Positions 1 through 6,960 are shown, counted from the stretch's first letter. The stretch: 7,975 nucleotides of DNA from JAWLBW01 sp041687475 (GCA_041687475.1 JAWLBW010000218.1:1-7975); one strand, 5' to 3'. The notes: generated from the sequence alone by a model not told the origin. Numbers and translations: made by a program.

Positions 1-1025
1 AGGCTATCGAGGCCTATGACAATCTGTTGTTCGAGGAAAGCCTGCCCTTGCTCGACGAAATCGTCGGGGTTCACGAAGCAGGGTTGCTGTCGCGTGACGA
101 ATTCGAAGTCTGGGTGACGGCTTCGCTATACAAGGCGCGCGTGCTCGAAGTGCTGGGACGTGAAGAAGAGGCCGACGAGGTGATTGACGGCCTTGCGCGG
201 CTTCAGCCCGAGGTGAAAGGAGTTATCGAGCGCTTTCCCCCGGCTTTCCGGGAAAATATTTCCGCGAGAATTGCGAGACTGCCGGCCCGCACTGGGACGC
301 TTCGGGTCGAAGCCAGGCCGCAGGGCGCCAATGTTTATGTCAACGGACGTCATGTGGGCCGTTCCCCGCTGATTGTTCCATCGCTGCCCGGCGGAAAACA
401 CACCGTCTCCATCGAAATGCGTGGTTATGCAGGGGTGACCCGCAAGGTCGATATCGTCGCCGGTTTCGGCATCGGTGCCGAAGCCACGCCTGATCTTCTG
501 GAAGTGACCTTGCAGCCTGCGGCGCCGCGAATCGTACCCGAGGCGCTTGCGATCGTTGCATCGCGCCGTCTTCCCGACCCCGAGTACTCCGATGCGCTCC
601 GACGCTGGGATAGGGACCTGCAACGCAAGGCGAGCCTGTATCTTGCCGCGGCTACCGACGGGGTGCACGTCGCGCTTCTACCGGAAGAGGGGGCATGGCG
701 GGGGCCCGAAAGTTTTGCGCCCGAGGCGCTTTCGGTTCCGCCTTTGCGCACGCGCCTGGTCGATCAGGTTGCGGGCTGGCTGCGCGCCTTGAACCCGCCC
801 ATCGCGCAGGTGGGGAAAGACGAGTCTGCCGTTGCCTCCATGCAGGTCGATAACTCGGAGCGGGTGCCCGCGTCGGAACCTGCGCTGAAGAAGGACGAGA
901 CATCTAACACCTGGTGGTACGTAGGTGGCGCAGCCATTCTCGCCGGCGGCGTTACGGCGGCGCTCATCGGCGCCTCCGGCGGTGACGACGGAGCCGAACG
1001 TGGCACGGTCGATATTTCCTGGTAA
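1..1025 (+). CDS. PEGA-domain protein with C-terminal membrane anchor (5' partial)
   Basis: The reading frame is open from the left edge (first full codon at 3), so the true start lies outside the window; the TTG at 27 has no special claim to be the start. About 340 residues are visible. Numbering from that TTG, residues 1-85 are helical and acidic and look like a TPR-type or helical repeat region. Residues 90-146 match the PEGA domain pattern (GTLRVEARPQGANVYVNG, then GRSPL, then PGGKHTVSI and GY), a surface-associated beta domain. Residues 165-290 are a less ordered region with no domain I recognise. Residues 296-317 (WWYVGGAAILAGG and onward) form one membrane segment, followed by a short tail ending GTVDISW. 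PEGA proteins with a C-terminal anchor are common in deltaproteobacterial envelopes. The gene lies 44 bases upstream of a secretin gene, so a structural or accessory role in the pilus envelope complex is inferred. The precise function is unknown. Confidence 0.85.
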   Translation, partial: AIEAYDNLLFEESLPLLDEIVGVHEAGLLSRDEFEVWVTASLYKARVLEVLGREEEADEVIDGLARLQPEVKGVIERFPPAFRENISARIARLPARTGTLRVEARPQGANVYVNGRHVGRSPLIVPSLPGGKHTVSIEMRGYAGVTRKVDIVAGFGIGAEATPDLLEVTLQPAAPRIVPEALAIVASRRLPDPEYSDALRRWDRDLQRKASLYLAAATDGVHVALLPEEGAWRGPESFAPEALSVPPLRTRLVDQVAGWLRALNPPIAQVGKDESAVASMQVDNSERVPASEPALKKDETSNTWWYVGGAAILAGGVTAALIGASGGDDGAERGTVDISW

Positions 1026-1054
1026 GAGACGATTTCCGAGCGCGGCAATTCTTC

Positions 1055-1061
1055 AAGGGAG
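1055..1061 (+). promoter_or_regulatory. Ribosome binding site of the secretin gene
   Basis: AAGGGAG lies 8 bases before the ATG at 1070. This supports that start, which is also followed directly by a good signal peptide. Confidence 0.7.
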
Positions 1062-1069
1062 AATACACA

Positions 1070-2305
1070 ATGCGTACCTGGCTCACGGTTGCGGCCCTAT
1101 GGCTGCTGAGCTTACAACCCGCGCAGGCAAGCAACGAAGTGCTGACGTTGGTGGTCGGGCAGACCCGGGTGGTTAACGCGCCCAACGTGCGCGAGGCGGC
1201 GGTGGGCGACGCATCCGTGGCCGATGTCAAGGCATCGGGCAATCGGCTGCTGGTTACCGGGCTGCAGCGAGGCAGCACGAACCTCACGCTCATCGGTTCA
1301 CAGGGGCGTAAGGAATACCTCATTCGTGTGTACGCCGAAGACCCGGCTGTCTTGGCTCATGACGTTGCCGAGTTGTTGAAGGGAACCGAAGGCGTCGACC
1401 TGCGGGTCGTCGGCGACAGGGTGGTGCTGTCGGGCGAAATCTACCGTGAAGCCGACGCCAATCGCATCAAATTGATTCAGGAACTCTACCCCCAGGTGCT
1501 GTCATTCGCCGAGTTGAAAACCATTCACATCGACCGTATGGTGCAGCTCGATGTGAAATTGATGGAAGTAAGCACGCAGGCAATGAGGCAGTTCGGCGTG
1601 AACTGGGGCGATGCGCTTGCCCTCGAAGCGAACGCCGGCGTGAACGCGCCCATTGCCATCGGGCACGGCGGCGTGGGCCCGTGGACGGGTAATCTGAGCA
1701 TTCTCACCAATTTCGACGCCATCCTCCAATTCATGCTCGAAGACCGTGTGGCACGTGTTCTTTCGAACCCGGTGATTCTCACGAAAAACGGAACCGAAGC
1801 CAGCTTTCAGGCAGGAGGTGAGATACCCATACCGGTAAACCAGGGTCTGGGGCAGACGACGGTGCAGTGGAAGAACTTCGGCATATTGCTCTCATTTCTT
1901 CCGCGCATCGATCCCTATGGAAACGTATTGCTCAAGATCAGCGCCGAATCGAGCGAACTGGATTTCGCCAAGGGCGTGAATCTCGGGGGGCTTACCGTAC
2001 CCGCGCTCAGTACGCGACGTACCAACAACGAAGTTAACCTTACGGTCGGAGAAACGCTTGTACTGGCCGAGCTGGTGAACAGCCGAGATTCAAAGGAGGT
2101 CGGCAAGGTGGCCGGTCTGGGGCAGATACCGATCATCGGCGAATTTTTCAAGAGCCGCACGCTACGCGACGACGATGCCCGCTTCTTCGTTTTCATCACG
2201 CCACGGGTCGTGAAGCCCGGCGGGCAGACCGACGAGAAAATCCGGAAGCAGCTGCGCATTTACGAAGACGCCGGCGAGGCCACCGAAGCAGAAGTTTTTG
2301 ACTGA
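1070..2305 (+). CDS. cpaC: Tad/Flp pilus secretin, CpaC/RcpA family
   Basis: Outer-membrane secretin of the tad (Flp pilus) export machine, forming the ring through which the pilus leaves the cell. The 411 residues fall in the usual range for this family, or slightly below it. Residues 1-20 are a signal peptide (hydrophobic core WLTVAALWLLSL, cleavage after AQA). Residues 23-88 match the N-terminal pilus-formation domain found in CpaC (LVVGQTRVVN, VGDASVADVKASGNRLLVTG, GSTNLTL). Residues 93-150 resemble a BON domain (VVGDRVVLSGEI). Residues 157-381 are the secretin core, with the typical stretches VQLDVKLMEVS, LSNPVILTKNG, AGGEIPIP, VPALSTRRTNNEVNL, LGQIPIIGEFF and FFVFITPRVV. The short acidic tail has no further domain. 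The upstream PEGA gene and the downstream gene (15-base gap) suggest one operon. A type II or III secretin is excluded by the short N-terminal part and by the VPALSTRR motif typical of tad secretins. The family call is firm; the symbol follows Caulobacter usage. Confidence 0.93.
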   Translation: MRTWLTVAALWLLSLQPAQASNEVLTLVVGQTRVVNAPNVREAAVGDASVADVKASGNRLLVTGLQRGSTNLTLIGSQGRKEYLIRVYAEDPAVLAHDVAELLKGTEGVDLRVVGDRVVLSGEIYREADANRIKLIQELYPQVLSFAELKTIHIDRMVQLDVKLMEVSTQAMRQFGVNWGDALALEANAGVNAPIAIGHGGVGPWTGNLSILTNFDAILQFMLEDRVARVLSNPVILTKNGTEASFQAGGEIPIPVNQGLGQTTVQWKNFGILLSFLPRIDPYGNVLLKISAESSELDFAKGVNLGGLTVPALSTRRTNNEVNLTVGETLVLAELVNSRDSKEVGKVAGLGQIPIIGEFFKSRTLRDDDARFFVFITPRVVKPGGQTDEKIRKQLRIYEDAGEATEAEVFD

Positions 2306-2320
2306 CGACAGCGAGGCGAA

Positions 2321-2947
2321 ATGCACATGAAAGCCGACACACAGCGTGAACGCGCCGAACGGTTCTGGTCATGGTTTCTGACAAAGGCGGGTAATGCAGT
2401 GACGCACGGCAGGGTCGACTTTCGAGTCTTGAACGAGGTTGTCGATCGGCTGCAACGGGTGCACCCGCATCTCGTCTGTGAATTCGGGGCGGGCTCTGAT
2501 TGTCCTGCGGAATTGGTCATCAGCGCCGACGGCATTCGCGCCAACTTTCCCGCCGTCAGGGCCCTTGTAGATGCCGCGCCCGAAATACCAGGCTGGAAAG
2601 TGGTGGCGTTCCGGCAGCCGCGCGACATTGTCGGCCCGGTCTCATTGGGCGGAATAGCCGTTCGTCCCGACGACGTCTGGTTTTCTTTCACGGCTGAACG
2701 AGAGGTCGTACAACTACGAATGTACTTTCGCGGTTACCGTGAAACGCGCATCAACGAGTACGCGGGCCTGACGTTCCTTCTACTTGATGCAGCATTGGGC
2801 GAATACACGGTGGCCACGCGTATCGGCCGACTTGAGTGGGCGGCGCTTCCCCCCGATCCGGAAGTCCGGGGCCTCTTGCCGTACTGCCGTCTGCGAGGCT
2901 TGATGGCAGACGTTCACCAACTCCGCCCGCAGTCGGGCGACGCCTGA
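2321..2947 (+). CDS. Conserved hypothetical protein, no signal peptide
   Basis: The 208-residue product has no signal peptide, membrane segment or named domain that I can identify. GAGG at 2313-2316 sits 4 bases before the ATG at 2321; a second in-frame ATG at 2327 (spacing 10) is an equally good start. Distinctive stretches are RFWSWFL (residues 14-20), HPHLVCEFG (48-56), ELVISADGIRANFP (64-77), AAPEIPGWKVVAFRQPRD (85-102), PDDVWFSF (116-123), and LLLDAALGEYTVATRIG (153-169). I recall this arrangement (FW-W-F, HP-L--EFG, ISA-GI--FP, P-W---AFR, LLD--LGEY) from a scattered bacterial family of unknown function, but I cannot name it. It starts 15 bases after the secretin stop, so it is probably co-transcribed. 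A functional link to the pilus is not shown by anything in the protein itself and may be incidental. Confidence 0.85.
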   Translation: MHMKADTQRERAERFWSWFLTKAGNAVTHGRVDFRVLNEVVDRLQRVHPHLVCEFGAGSDCPAELVISADGIRANFPAVRALVDAAPEIPGWKVVAFRQPRDIVGPVSLGGIAVRPDDVWFSFTAEREVVQLRMYFRGYRETRINEYAGLTFLLLDAALGEYTVATRIGRLEWAALPPDPEVRGLLPYCRLRGLMADVHQLRPQSGDA

Positions 2948-2991
2948 ATGTTGCCCTGATTAGGCCGTGAACTCGAGTGCCGAAGCCGGTT

Positions 2992-3153
2992 CTACGGAAA
3001 AGGAAACGCGTAGTAGTCGACCACTTCGTCGGTACGTGAAGCGTAGCCCCGCTCGGCTGCCTTCATGCCGAACAGCAGGGCCAGAAGCACCAGACTGATA
3101 AAGAGAATGGTCTCGAGCATGGCCTGCCCGCTCTGGCTTTCGAGTCGCCTCAC
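2992..3153 (-). CDS. 53-residue pilin-like / TadE-like protein with class III leader
   Basis: Last gene of the minus-strand tad operon, 53 residues. Residues 1-9 form a short leader ending in Gly9. They are followed by QAML and Glu14, which fits the G/XXXXE cleavage motif of Flp prepilins and TadE/F pseudopilins processed by a TadV-type peptidase; the Tyr that usually follows Glu is Thr here. Residues 15-30 are one hydrophobic helix (ILFISLVLLALLFGM), followed by KAAERGYASRTDEVVDYYAFPFP. The start is GTG at 3153, overlapping the upstream stop by 4 bases (GTGA). It is preceded by GGAGGGA (3156-3162), the best ribosome binding site in the operon. A larger frame upstream to 3480 is only the shadow of the neighbouring gene. 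The length equals a Flp pilin (about 50-60 residues) and is much shorter than usual TadE proteins. It may be a divergent Flp-like pilin, a minimal pseudopilin or a truncated TadE. Confidence 0.75.
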   Translation of the reverse strand: MRRLESQSGQAMLETILFISLVLLALLFGMKAAERGYASRTDEVVDYYAFPFP

Positions 3154-3536
3154 ATTCCCTCCAGGGGCGGAAGCGCCACCGACGAATGCACGTGCCCGAG
3201 AGATGGGTGCTGCCAGGTTATTCGTTTGTAGAGTAAATTGTCGCTCACTTCGGTTCCCTGGGATAATTTTTCGACCTCGCTTTGGTCGAAAACGGGAAGG
3301 CGGGCGGCCAGGAACCGGTTCGCCGTGTGAAGCCCGTAGTCGGCCTGTTGCTCGCCCATGAGTCGTATGCCGTAGTGGGTAAACGCGAGGAAGATGAATG
3401 CCATCGCAAGGCATACAATGACAGCCTCGGCCATGAAGGATCCACGTTCGTCGCCTGCGCGGGGCATCGGGTTTCCACATGAAGTTATTGAACGCAGCTT
3501 TGCATGCGGAAGCCGGGCATTCGGTAGATGGCTCAT
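3150..3536 (-). CDS. Small TadE/TadF-like minor pilin (pseudopilin)
   Basis: 128 residues from the ATG at 3536, which overlaps the upstream stop as ATGA. Gly32 followed by SFMA and Glu37 gives a class III prepilin motif (G/XXXXE), and residues 37-57 (EAVIVCLAMAFIFLAFTHYGI) are the single membrane helix. A periplasmic part with the notable motif EQQADYGL (62-69) follows. An alternative start is ATG at 3467 (residue 24), which would give a leader of 9 residues (MPRAGDERG). That is close to the 6- and 9-residue leaders of its two neighbours. The stretch between the two ATGs also has more A/T-ending and unusual codons (CTA, ATA, TCA, TGT) than the rest, so the shorter form may well be the real one. 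Neither start has a strong ribosome binding site. It is coupled to the 53-residue gene by a GTGA overlap. The role, as a minor pilin or assembly factor of the Flp pilus, is inferred from the motif and context. Confidence 0.8.
   Translation of the reverse strand: MSHLPNARLPHAKLRSITSCGNPMPRAGDERGSFMAEAVIVCLAMAFIFLAFTHYGIRLMGEQQADYGLHTANRFLAARLPVFDQSEVEKLSQGTEVSDNLLYKRITWQHPSLGHVHSSVALPPLEGM
3156..3162 (-). promoter_or_regulatory. Ribosome binding site deciding the GTG start of the 53-residue gene
   Basis: Read on the minus strand, GGAGGGA lies just before the GTG at 3153, inside the end of the preceding gene. It makes the GTG start more credible than the internal ATG of the QAML segment, which would remove the processing motif. 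Confidence 0.65.
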
Positions 3537-4408
3537 TGGTCGTCGCTCGGAATGTCGGTTGAGCCGCCTTCCTTCTCGGGTAACGGCGCGACCAGCACCG
3601 GAAACCGACTGGTGGCGGTCAGATTCCGGTAGGGAGGCCCGTGGCGGTTGTGGGCGAAAAGGCGTCCGGCCAGTGGAATGCGAAGGGCACTGCGCACCGT
3701 GACGACGGTTTCGACCACGAGCGGCTTTCCCGCCCGAATCGCGGCAGTACGGTCGCCCGAGAATGGCTGCCATTGTTTCTTCTGGCGTGCGAACCACGTA
3801 GTCGTGACGGTTACCGGGCGGGGCGAAAAGCCCAGGCTCGTTTCCAGGTGCTCCGTGGTGTCGGTGGCGTCGTCGCCGAAAAGCAGGTCCATGTGTTCGT
3901 AGGCTTGGGCGCGCGCCATCCACCTGTACTTGGCGGGCAATTGGGCATACCAGTCACCGAGCAGGGGCGGAATCGTGAGGTCGGTCTCCAGCGCCGACTC
4001 GATTCGCTCCTGCTGTTCTGAAAGGTGTTTGCCGGCGCCCACATCGACACCAACGAGCAAACCCGCATCATCGGCCATGCGGGTTACCGATTCGACGTCG
4101 CCGAGAATGTCGGAAACCGCTTCGTTCATTCGCGTGTAGGCCGGAAGCTGGTCGACCCGTATCGGGGTTTCGATGCCGGGTATGGCCGGTAGAAAGGGGC
4201 CGAGTATGCGCAGGGCAACCCGCTCGGTAATTTCATCGGTCTGTTCTACGTACACGCTTGCTGCCCGGGCTGCCTGCCGAGCGGCCCAAGCGACGCCCAT
4301 GTGCGCGACAATCAATTCGGCGACCTGCAATAATGCCAACACCAGCAGCAGCACGAGCGGAAAAACGAGCACGAGCTCAAGCATTGCCTGGCCACGTTCA
4401 CTGCGCAT
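3533..4408 (-). CDS. tadE: TadE-like pilus assembly protein
   Basis: 291 residues with the classic TadE N-terminus: MRSERG then QAMLE, so Gly6/Glu11 form the prepilin peptidase motif. A membrane helix at residues 12-34 (VLVFPLVLLLVLALLQVAELIV) and an alanine-rich amphipathic stretch AWAARQAARAASVY (40-53) follow, as in TadE-type pseudopilins. The remaining 230 residues should lie in the periplasm and contain no domain I recognise; they include DDAGLLVGVDVG (113-124) and VTVTTTWFARQ (199-209). TadE and TadF are minor, processed pseudopilins needed for Flp pilus assembly. The ATG at 4408 overlaps the upstream gene by 11 bases and the stop overlaps the next start by 4 bases, so translation is probably coupled; no strong ribosome binding site is seen. 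It is longer than most TadE proteins (about 130-200 residues) because of the long periplasmic part. The TadE-like family call is firm; true orthology with tadE rather than tadF is less certain. Confidence 0.85.
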   Translation of the reverse strand: MRSERGQAMLELVLVFPLVLLLVLALLQVAELIVAHMGVAWAARQAARAASVYVEQTDEITERVALRILGPFLPAIPGIETPIRVDQLPAYTRMNEAVSDILGDVESVTRMADDAGLLVGVDVGAGKHLSEQQERIESALETDLTIPPLLGDWYAQLPAKYRWMARAQAYEHMDLLFGDDATDTTEHLETSLGFSPRPVTVTTTWFARQKKQWQPFSGDRTAAIRAGKPLVVETVVTVRSALRIPLAGRLFAHNRHGPPYRNLTATSRFPVLVAPLPEKEGGSTDIPSDDQ

Positions 4409-5606
4409 CGTCGCTACCCGTGGCTATGAACAGAGCCGTACTGACCAGCCCGTAATCGGTCTGCTGTTCCGATACGCTCAGGAAGGCGTCGCGCCCCCAT
4501 CGTTCATACATGCGGAAGTCCGGTTGGGCTTCACGCATGGCGTCTTCCCACTCTCTTCCCGTAACGGTGTTGAACAATTCCGTCTGTTCGGCGGGAAAAA
4601 GTTCGAGCGGCTTCCACCCGGTTGCTTCCAGTTCGGTCGCGAGAGCGTTGGTGACCGTGGCTGCGTCGGCTGCCATGCGGGTAATGTACACCGCGCCGCT
4701 TCGTTCTCTGGACACGAGATTGATCGTCAACATGCAGTGGGTTCCCGCCGGCCAGCGCAGGGCGCCGTCGTCGGGACACGGTTCGCCCGGCTTCCCGCCC
4801 GGCTCGAACGGATCGTTGAAGACATTGAACAACCCCTTCGGCTGCAGGCTTCTCACCACCGACCATTCAAAGCGGGTGCCCTCGCCGTCGGCACGCCAGG
4901 TAATGCTGTGAAAACTCATGTCGGGCATCATTTCGAGCAGTGCCCTGATGGTTTCAACCGGGTTTCCCTGGTGGCACCAGCCGGTCTGTTCCTTTCGCGT
5001 CTGGCAGAGCATGTCGACAATCCACAGCGGGGGAAATGCGAGTCGGTAGAACGCGCGCTTGACTTCCGGAATGGGTATGAGCACGCCTGCCGCGCATGCG
5101 CCCATGAGCGCGCACACCCCTTCGGCTATGACCTGATACTCGCCGAACCTGTGCCCCGTCGCCTCTTCGCTCATGTCCTTGAACGCCTGCATCGTTTCCT
5201 TTCGATTGGGAATGCGCAGGTCGAGTATCTGCCAGAATGCGCCGTCGGTCTCGAGAATGGGGCGCTTCGAGCCTTCGTATTCCTCGGGAAAGGCCTCTTT
5301 GATTCCGGCGGCAAATTCAGGCGGCCTTACGTGCGTCCTTCCCGATGCCTGAAAGAAAGGAAAGCCGTTTACCTCGAGCAGAAACACTTTCTCCAGCTCA
5401 AACTCGGGGGGAAAGGGTAAATCGGAAACCCACTCGGGCAGCTCTTCGGCGGGGCTTCCCGCAACGGCCGATTCCAGCATCTGCATGTGAGTGTCGCGCA
5501 GCTGATAGTTGGTCGGCGGCTCGAAGGCATGGGCCGTTGCCGCGAACAGCAGCACAACCGTTGCCGTGCCCGTTCCGATTCTTCGCATCAATGCAGCGGC
5601 GCCCAT
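4398..5606 (-). CDS. Secreted protein of unknown function in the tad operon
   Basis: 402 residues from the ATG at 5606, which is preceded by AGAGGG at a short spacing. An alternative ATG at 5588 touches the upstream stop (TGATG) but has no ribosome binding site. Either start leaves a signal peptide with the core TATVVLLFAATAHA, cleaved near residue 27 before FEPP. The mature part is acidic and proline-rich, and I recognise no domain. It holds six cysteines (about 165, 171, 201, 211, 277, 291), an even number that could form disulfides in the periplasm. One moderately hydrophobic stretch lies at 161-178 (AEGVCALMGACAAGVLIP) and another at 186-200. The last 25 residues carry EQQTDYGL (380-387), nearly the same as EQQADYGL in the small TadE/F-like protein of the same operon. 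It sits between the TadG-like and TadE-like genes, overlapping both. It is therefore probably an exported partner of the pilus machine, but its activity is unknown. Confidence 0.8.
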   Translation of the reverse strand: MGAAALMRRIGTGTATVVLLFAATAHAFEPPTNYQLRDTHMQMLESAVAGSPAEELPEWVSDLPFPPEFELEKVFLLEVNGFPFFQASGRTHVRPPEFAAGIKEAFPEEYEGSKRPILETDGAFWQILDLRIPNRKETMQAFKDMSEEATGHRFGEYQVIAEGVCALMGACAAGVLIPIPEVKRAFYRLAFPPLWIVDMLCQTRKEQTGWCHQGNPVETIRALLEMMPDMSFHSITWRADGEGTRFEWSVVRSLQPKGLFNVFNDPFEPGGKPGEPCPDDGALRWPAGTHCMLTINLVSRERSGAVYITRMAADAATVTNALATELEATGWKPLELFPAEQTELFNTVTGREWEDAMREAQPDFRMYERWGRDAFLSVSEQQTDYGLVSTALFIATGSDDAQ

Positions 5607-6946
5607 GGTCCCTCTGCGAGAAAACCGCCTGCTTTATCGGCCCAGCCGCTCGGCAGCATGGCCTTGTGAGCGGTAACCGGAACGAGGCGCGGTTTGAAGT
5701 CGGGTATGAAAATGTCGCCGCCGCGGTTCTGGGTACTGCTCCAGGCGCGGGCCTGCGCAATGGCCATGTAGGGCAAGCCGCCGCTTCCACCCGAGATGAG
5801 CTGACCGATATTGCACTTGCCGGGGCCCGGTCGGCAGCCGATGGCTACAATACCGACCTGGTATCGCTCGGCATATCCTCGGTCGAGTATGAGCGGAGTG
5901 GGAAAGCCTGCGATACTGTCGCCGTCGAACTTCGCGAGCTCGCCGGCCTTACGCACCGCCGACTTAAGCATCTCGCCCAGGCTTTCGCCTGCACGTTTGG
6001 CGATTCCATCGAGAAAGGATTTATTTCCGGTTTCTCCCTCGGCACCGAATTCGCGGCACCCGCTTTTCATGTCGCGCTTGATTGGCTCGACATCAATGGT
6101 TGTGAGCAGAGCGGGCGAAACGGCTGCGTCGACTTTCGCATTTTCGTCCCGCGCTTTGCGGCTGGCATTGTACGAAGAAAGATATTCGCCTTCTTCACGC
6201 AACCTTCGAGCGTCAGCCTTATAATTGTCGGTTTTGCGCACATGATGACAGACTTCCGCATAATCTTCGGAGCCATCCGTACCCAGAAAATGGTCGACAT
6301 TTGCGAGACTTTCGGTAAGGCTGTCCGAAATCTTCTCTGCGGCTGCGTCGAGCAGGTTCGTCAGAACAAATCCACGCTTTCCTAGCGGCATGGCAAGGCT
6401 GAGATCGCCCATGGCTACACCGGGAATTGGGTAGGGCAGAAGTATCCACCCGGGCTCGGCTTCAGGAAGCAGCGGTATCTGGGCGGCCACCAGTGGTGCA
6501 AGCTCGCCGCCGAGTATCATACCGTCTTGCATCTTCGCGGTCGTCTTTGCGATCTCCCGCAACGTGTCGACCGCCTTCGTCGTATACTTGTGCACCATGA
6601 TTCCCTCGGGCGCCGTGATGACCAGAACGTCGAGAATCAACCCGATGGTGTGACCGCCCACAAATACGATGCCGGCAGTTGTTGCGATAACGACTAACCC
6701 ATCGTTCGTCAACGCGATACCGTCGAGCAGCCGTGCCTGCATCTTGGCGGCATGCAGCGCCGAGGCATCGGCGGCTTCCTGAAGCTTCGCCCTGGCGCGG
6801 AATGCCTGATGCGCCCGGTACACGTAGACACTCAGGGCAATGACGAGGGGAAGGGTGAAAAGAAGCACAAGCCCTATGCTTCCCCGCTCGCCGCGCCGCC
6901 TCTTGGCAACCCCGTTTACCTCAGATTTCCAACGCCTTCGTCCCAT
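5588..6946 (-). CDS. TadG-like pilus assembly protein (TadE/G family N-terminus)
   Basis: First gene of the minus-strand operon, 452 residues. The start at 6946 is chosen because GGGAG (6956-6960) sits about 9 bases upstream and the protein then begins with a basic leader MGRRRWKSEV. The frame runs further up to 7042, but that extension has no ribosome binding site and would place an odd hydrophobic stretch before the leader. Basic residues RRRGERG (17-22) precede a membrane helix at 24-43 (IGLVLLFTLPLVIALSVYVY), followed by LQEAADASALHAAKMQAR (55-72). This matches the conserved AADAAALAAA region of TadG/Flp-assembly proteins. Gly22 is in the expected cleavage position, but Val, not Glu, stands at +5, so processing is doubtful. 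The long periplasmic part includes a basic/acidic coiled stretch (about 240-300). The C-terminal pattern AQARAW then RGGDIFIPDFKPRLVPV resembles the ends of deltaproteobacterial TadG-like proteins. The predicted role is minor pilin or pilus anchoring; no von Willebrand domain is seen. Confidence 0.82.
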   Translation of the reverse strand: MGRRRWKSEVNGVAKRRRGERGSIGLVLLFTLPLVIALSVYVYRAHQAFRARAKLQEAADASALHAAKMQARLLDGIALTNDGLVVIATTAGIVFVGGHTIGLILDVLVITAPEGIMVHKYTTKAVDTLREIAKTTAKMQDGMILGGELAPLVAAQIPLLPEAEPGWILLPYPIPGVAMGDLSLAMPLGKRGFVLTNLLDAAAEKISDSLTESLANVDHFLGTDGSEDYAEVCHHVRKTDNYKADARRLREEGEYLSSYNASRKARDENAKVDAAVSPALLTTIDVEPIKRDMKSGCREFGAEGETGNKSFLDGIAKRAGESLGEMLKSAVRKAGELAKFDGDSIAGFPTPLILDRGYAERYQVGIVAIGCRPGPGKCNIGQLISGGSGGLPYMAIAQARAWSSTQNRGGDIFIPDFKPRLVPVTAHKAMLPSGWADKAGGFLAEGPWAPLH

Positions 6947-6955
6947 GACTTCTCT

Positions 6956-6960
6956 CCCGG
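6956..6960 (-). promoter_or_regulatory. Ribosome binding site of the TadG-like gene
   Basis: Read on the minus strand, GGGAG lies nine bases before the ATG at 6946. It is the main reason for choosing that start over the one at 7042. Confidence 0.6.

Noticed and set aside
2948..2991. Bidirectional terminator between the convergent units
   Set aside because: Only a tiny CTCGAG palindrome and a 3-base stem are present, and there is no T-run on either strand.
4173..5420. Plus-strand open frame of 415 codons
   Set aside because: It lies antisense to the TadE-like gene and the secreted-protein gene, both with clear N-terminal signals. It has no ribosome binding site and its translation is arginine/cysteine/histidine-rich without domains, so it is a shadow frame.
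5345..6385. Plus-strand open frame of 346 codons
   Set aside because: It is antisense to the secreted-protein and TadG-like genes and lacks a domain, start signal or plausible composition; a shadow of GC-rich coding sequence.
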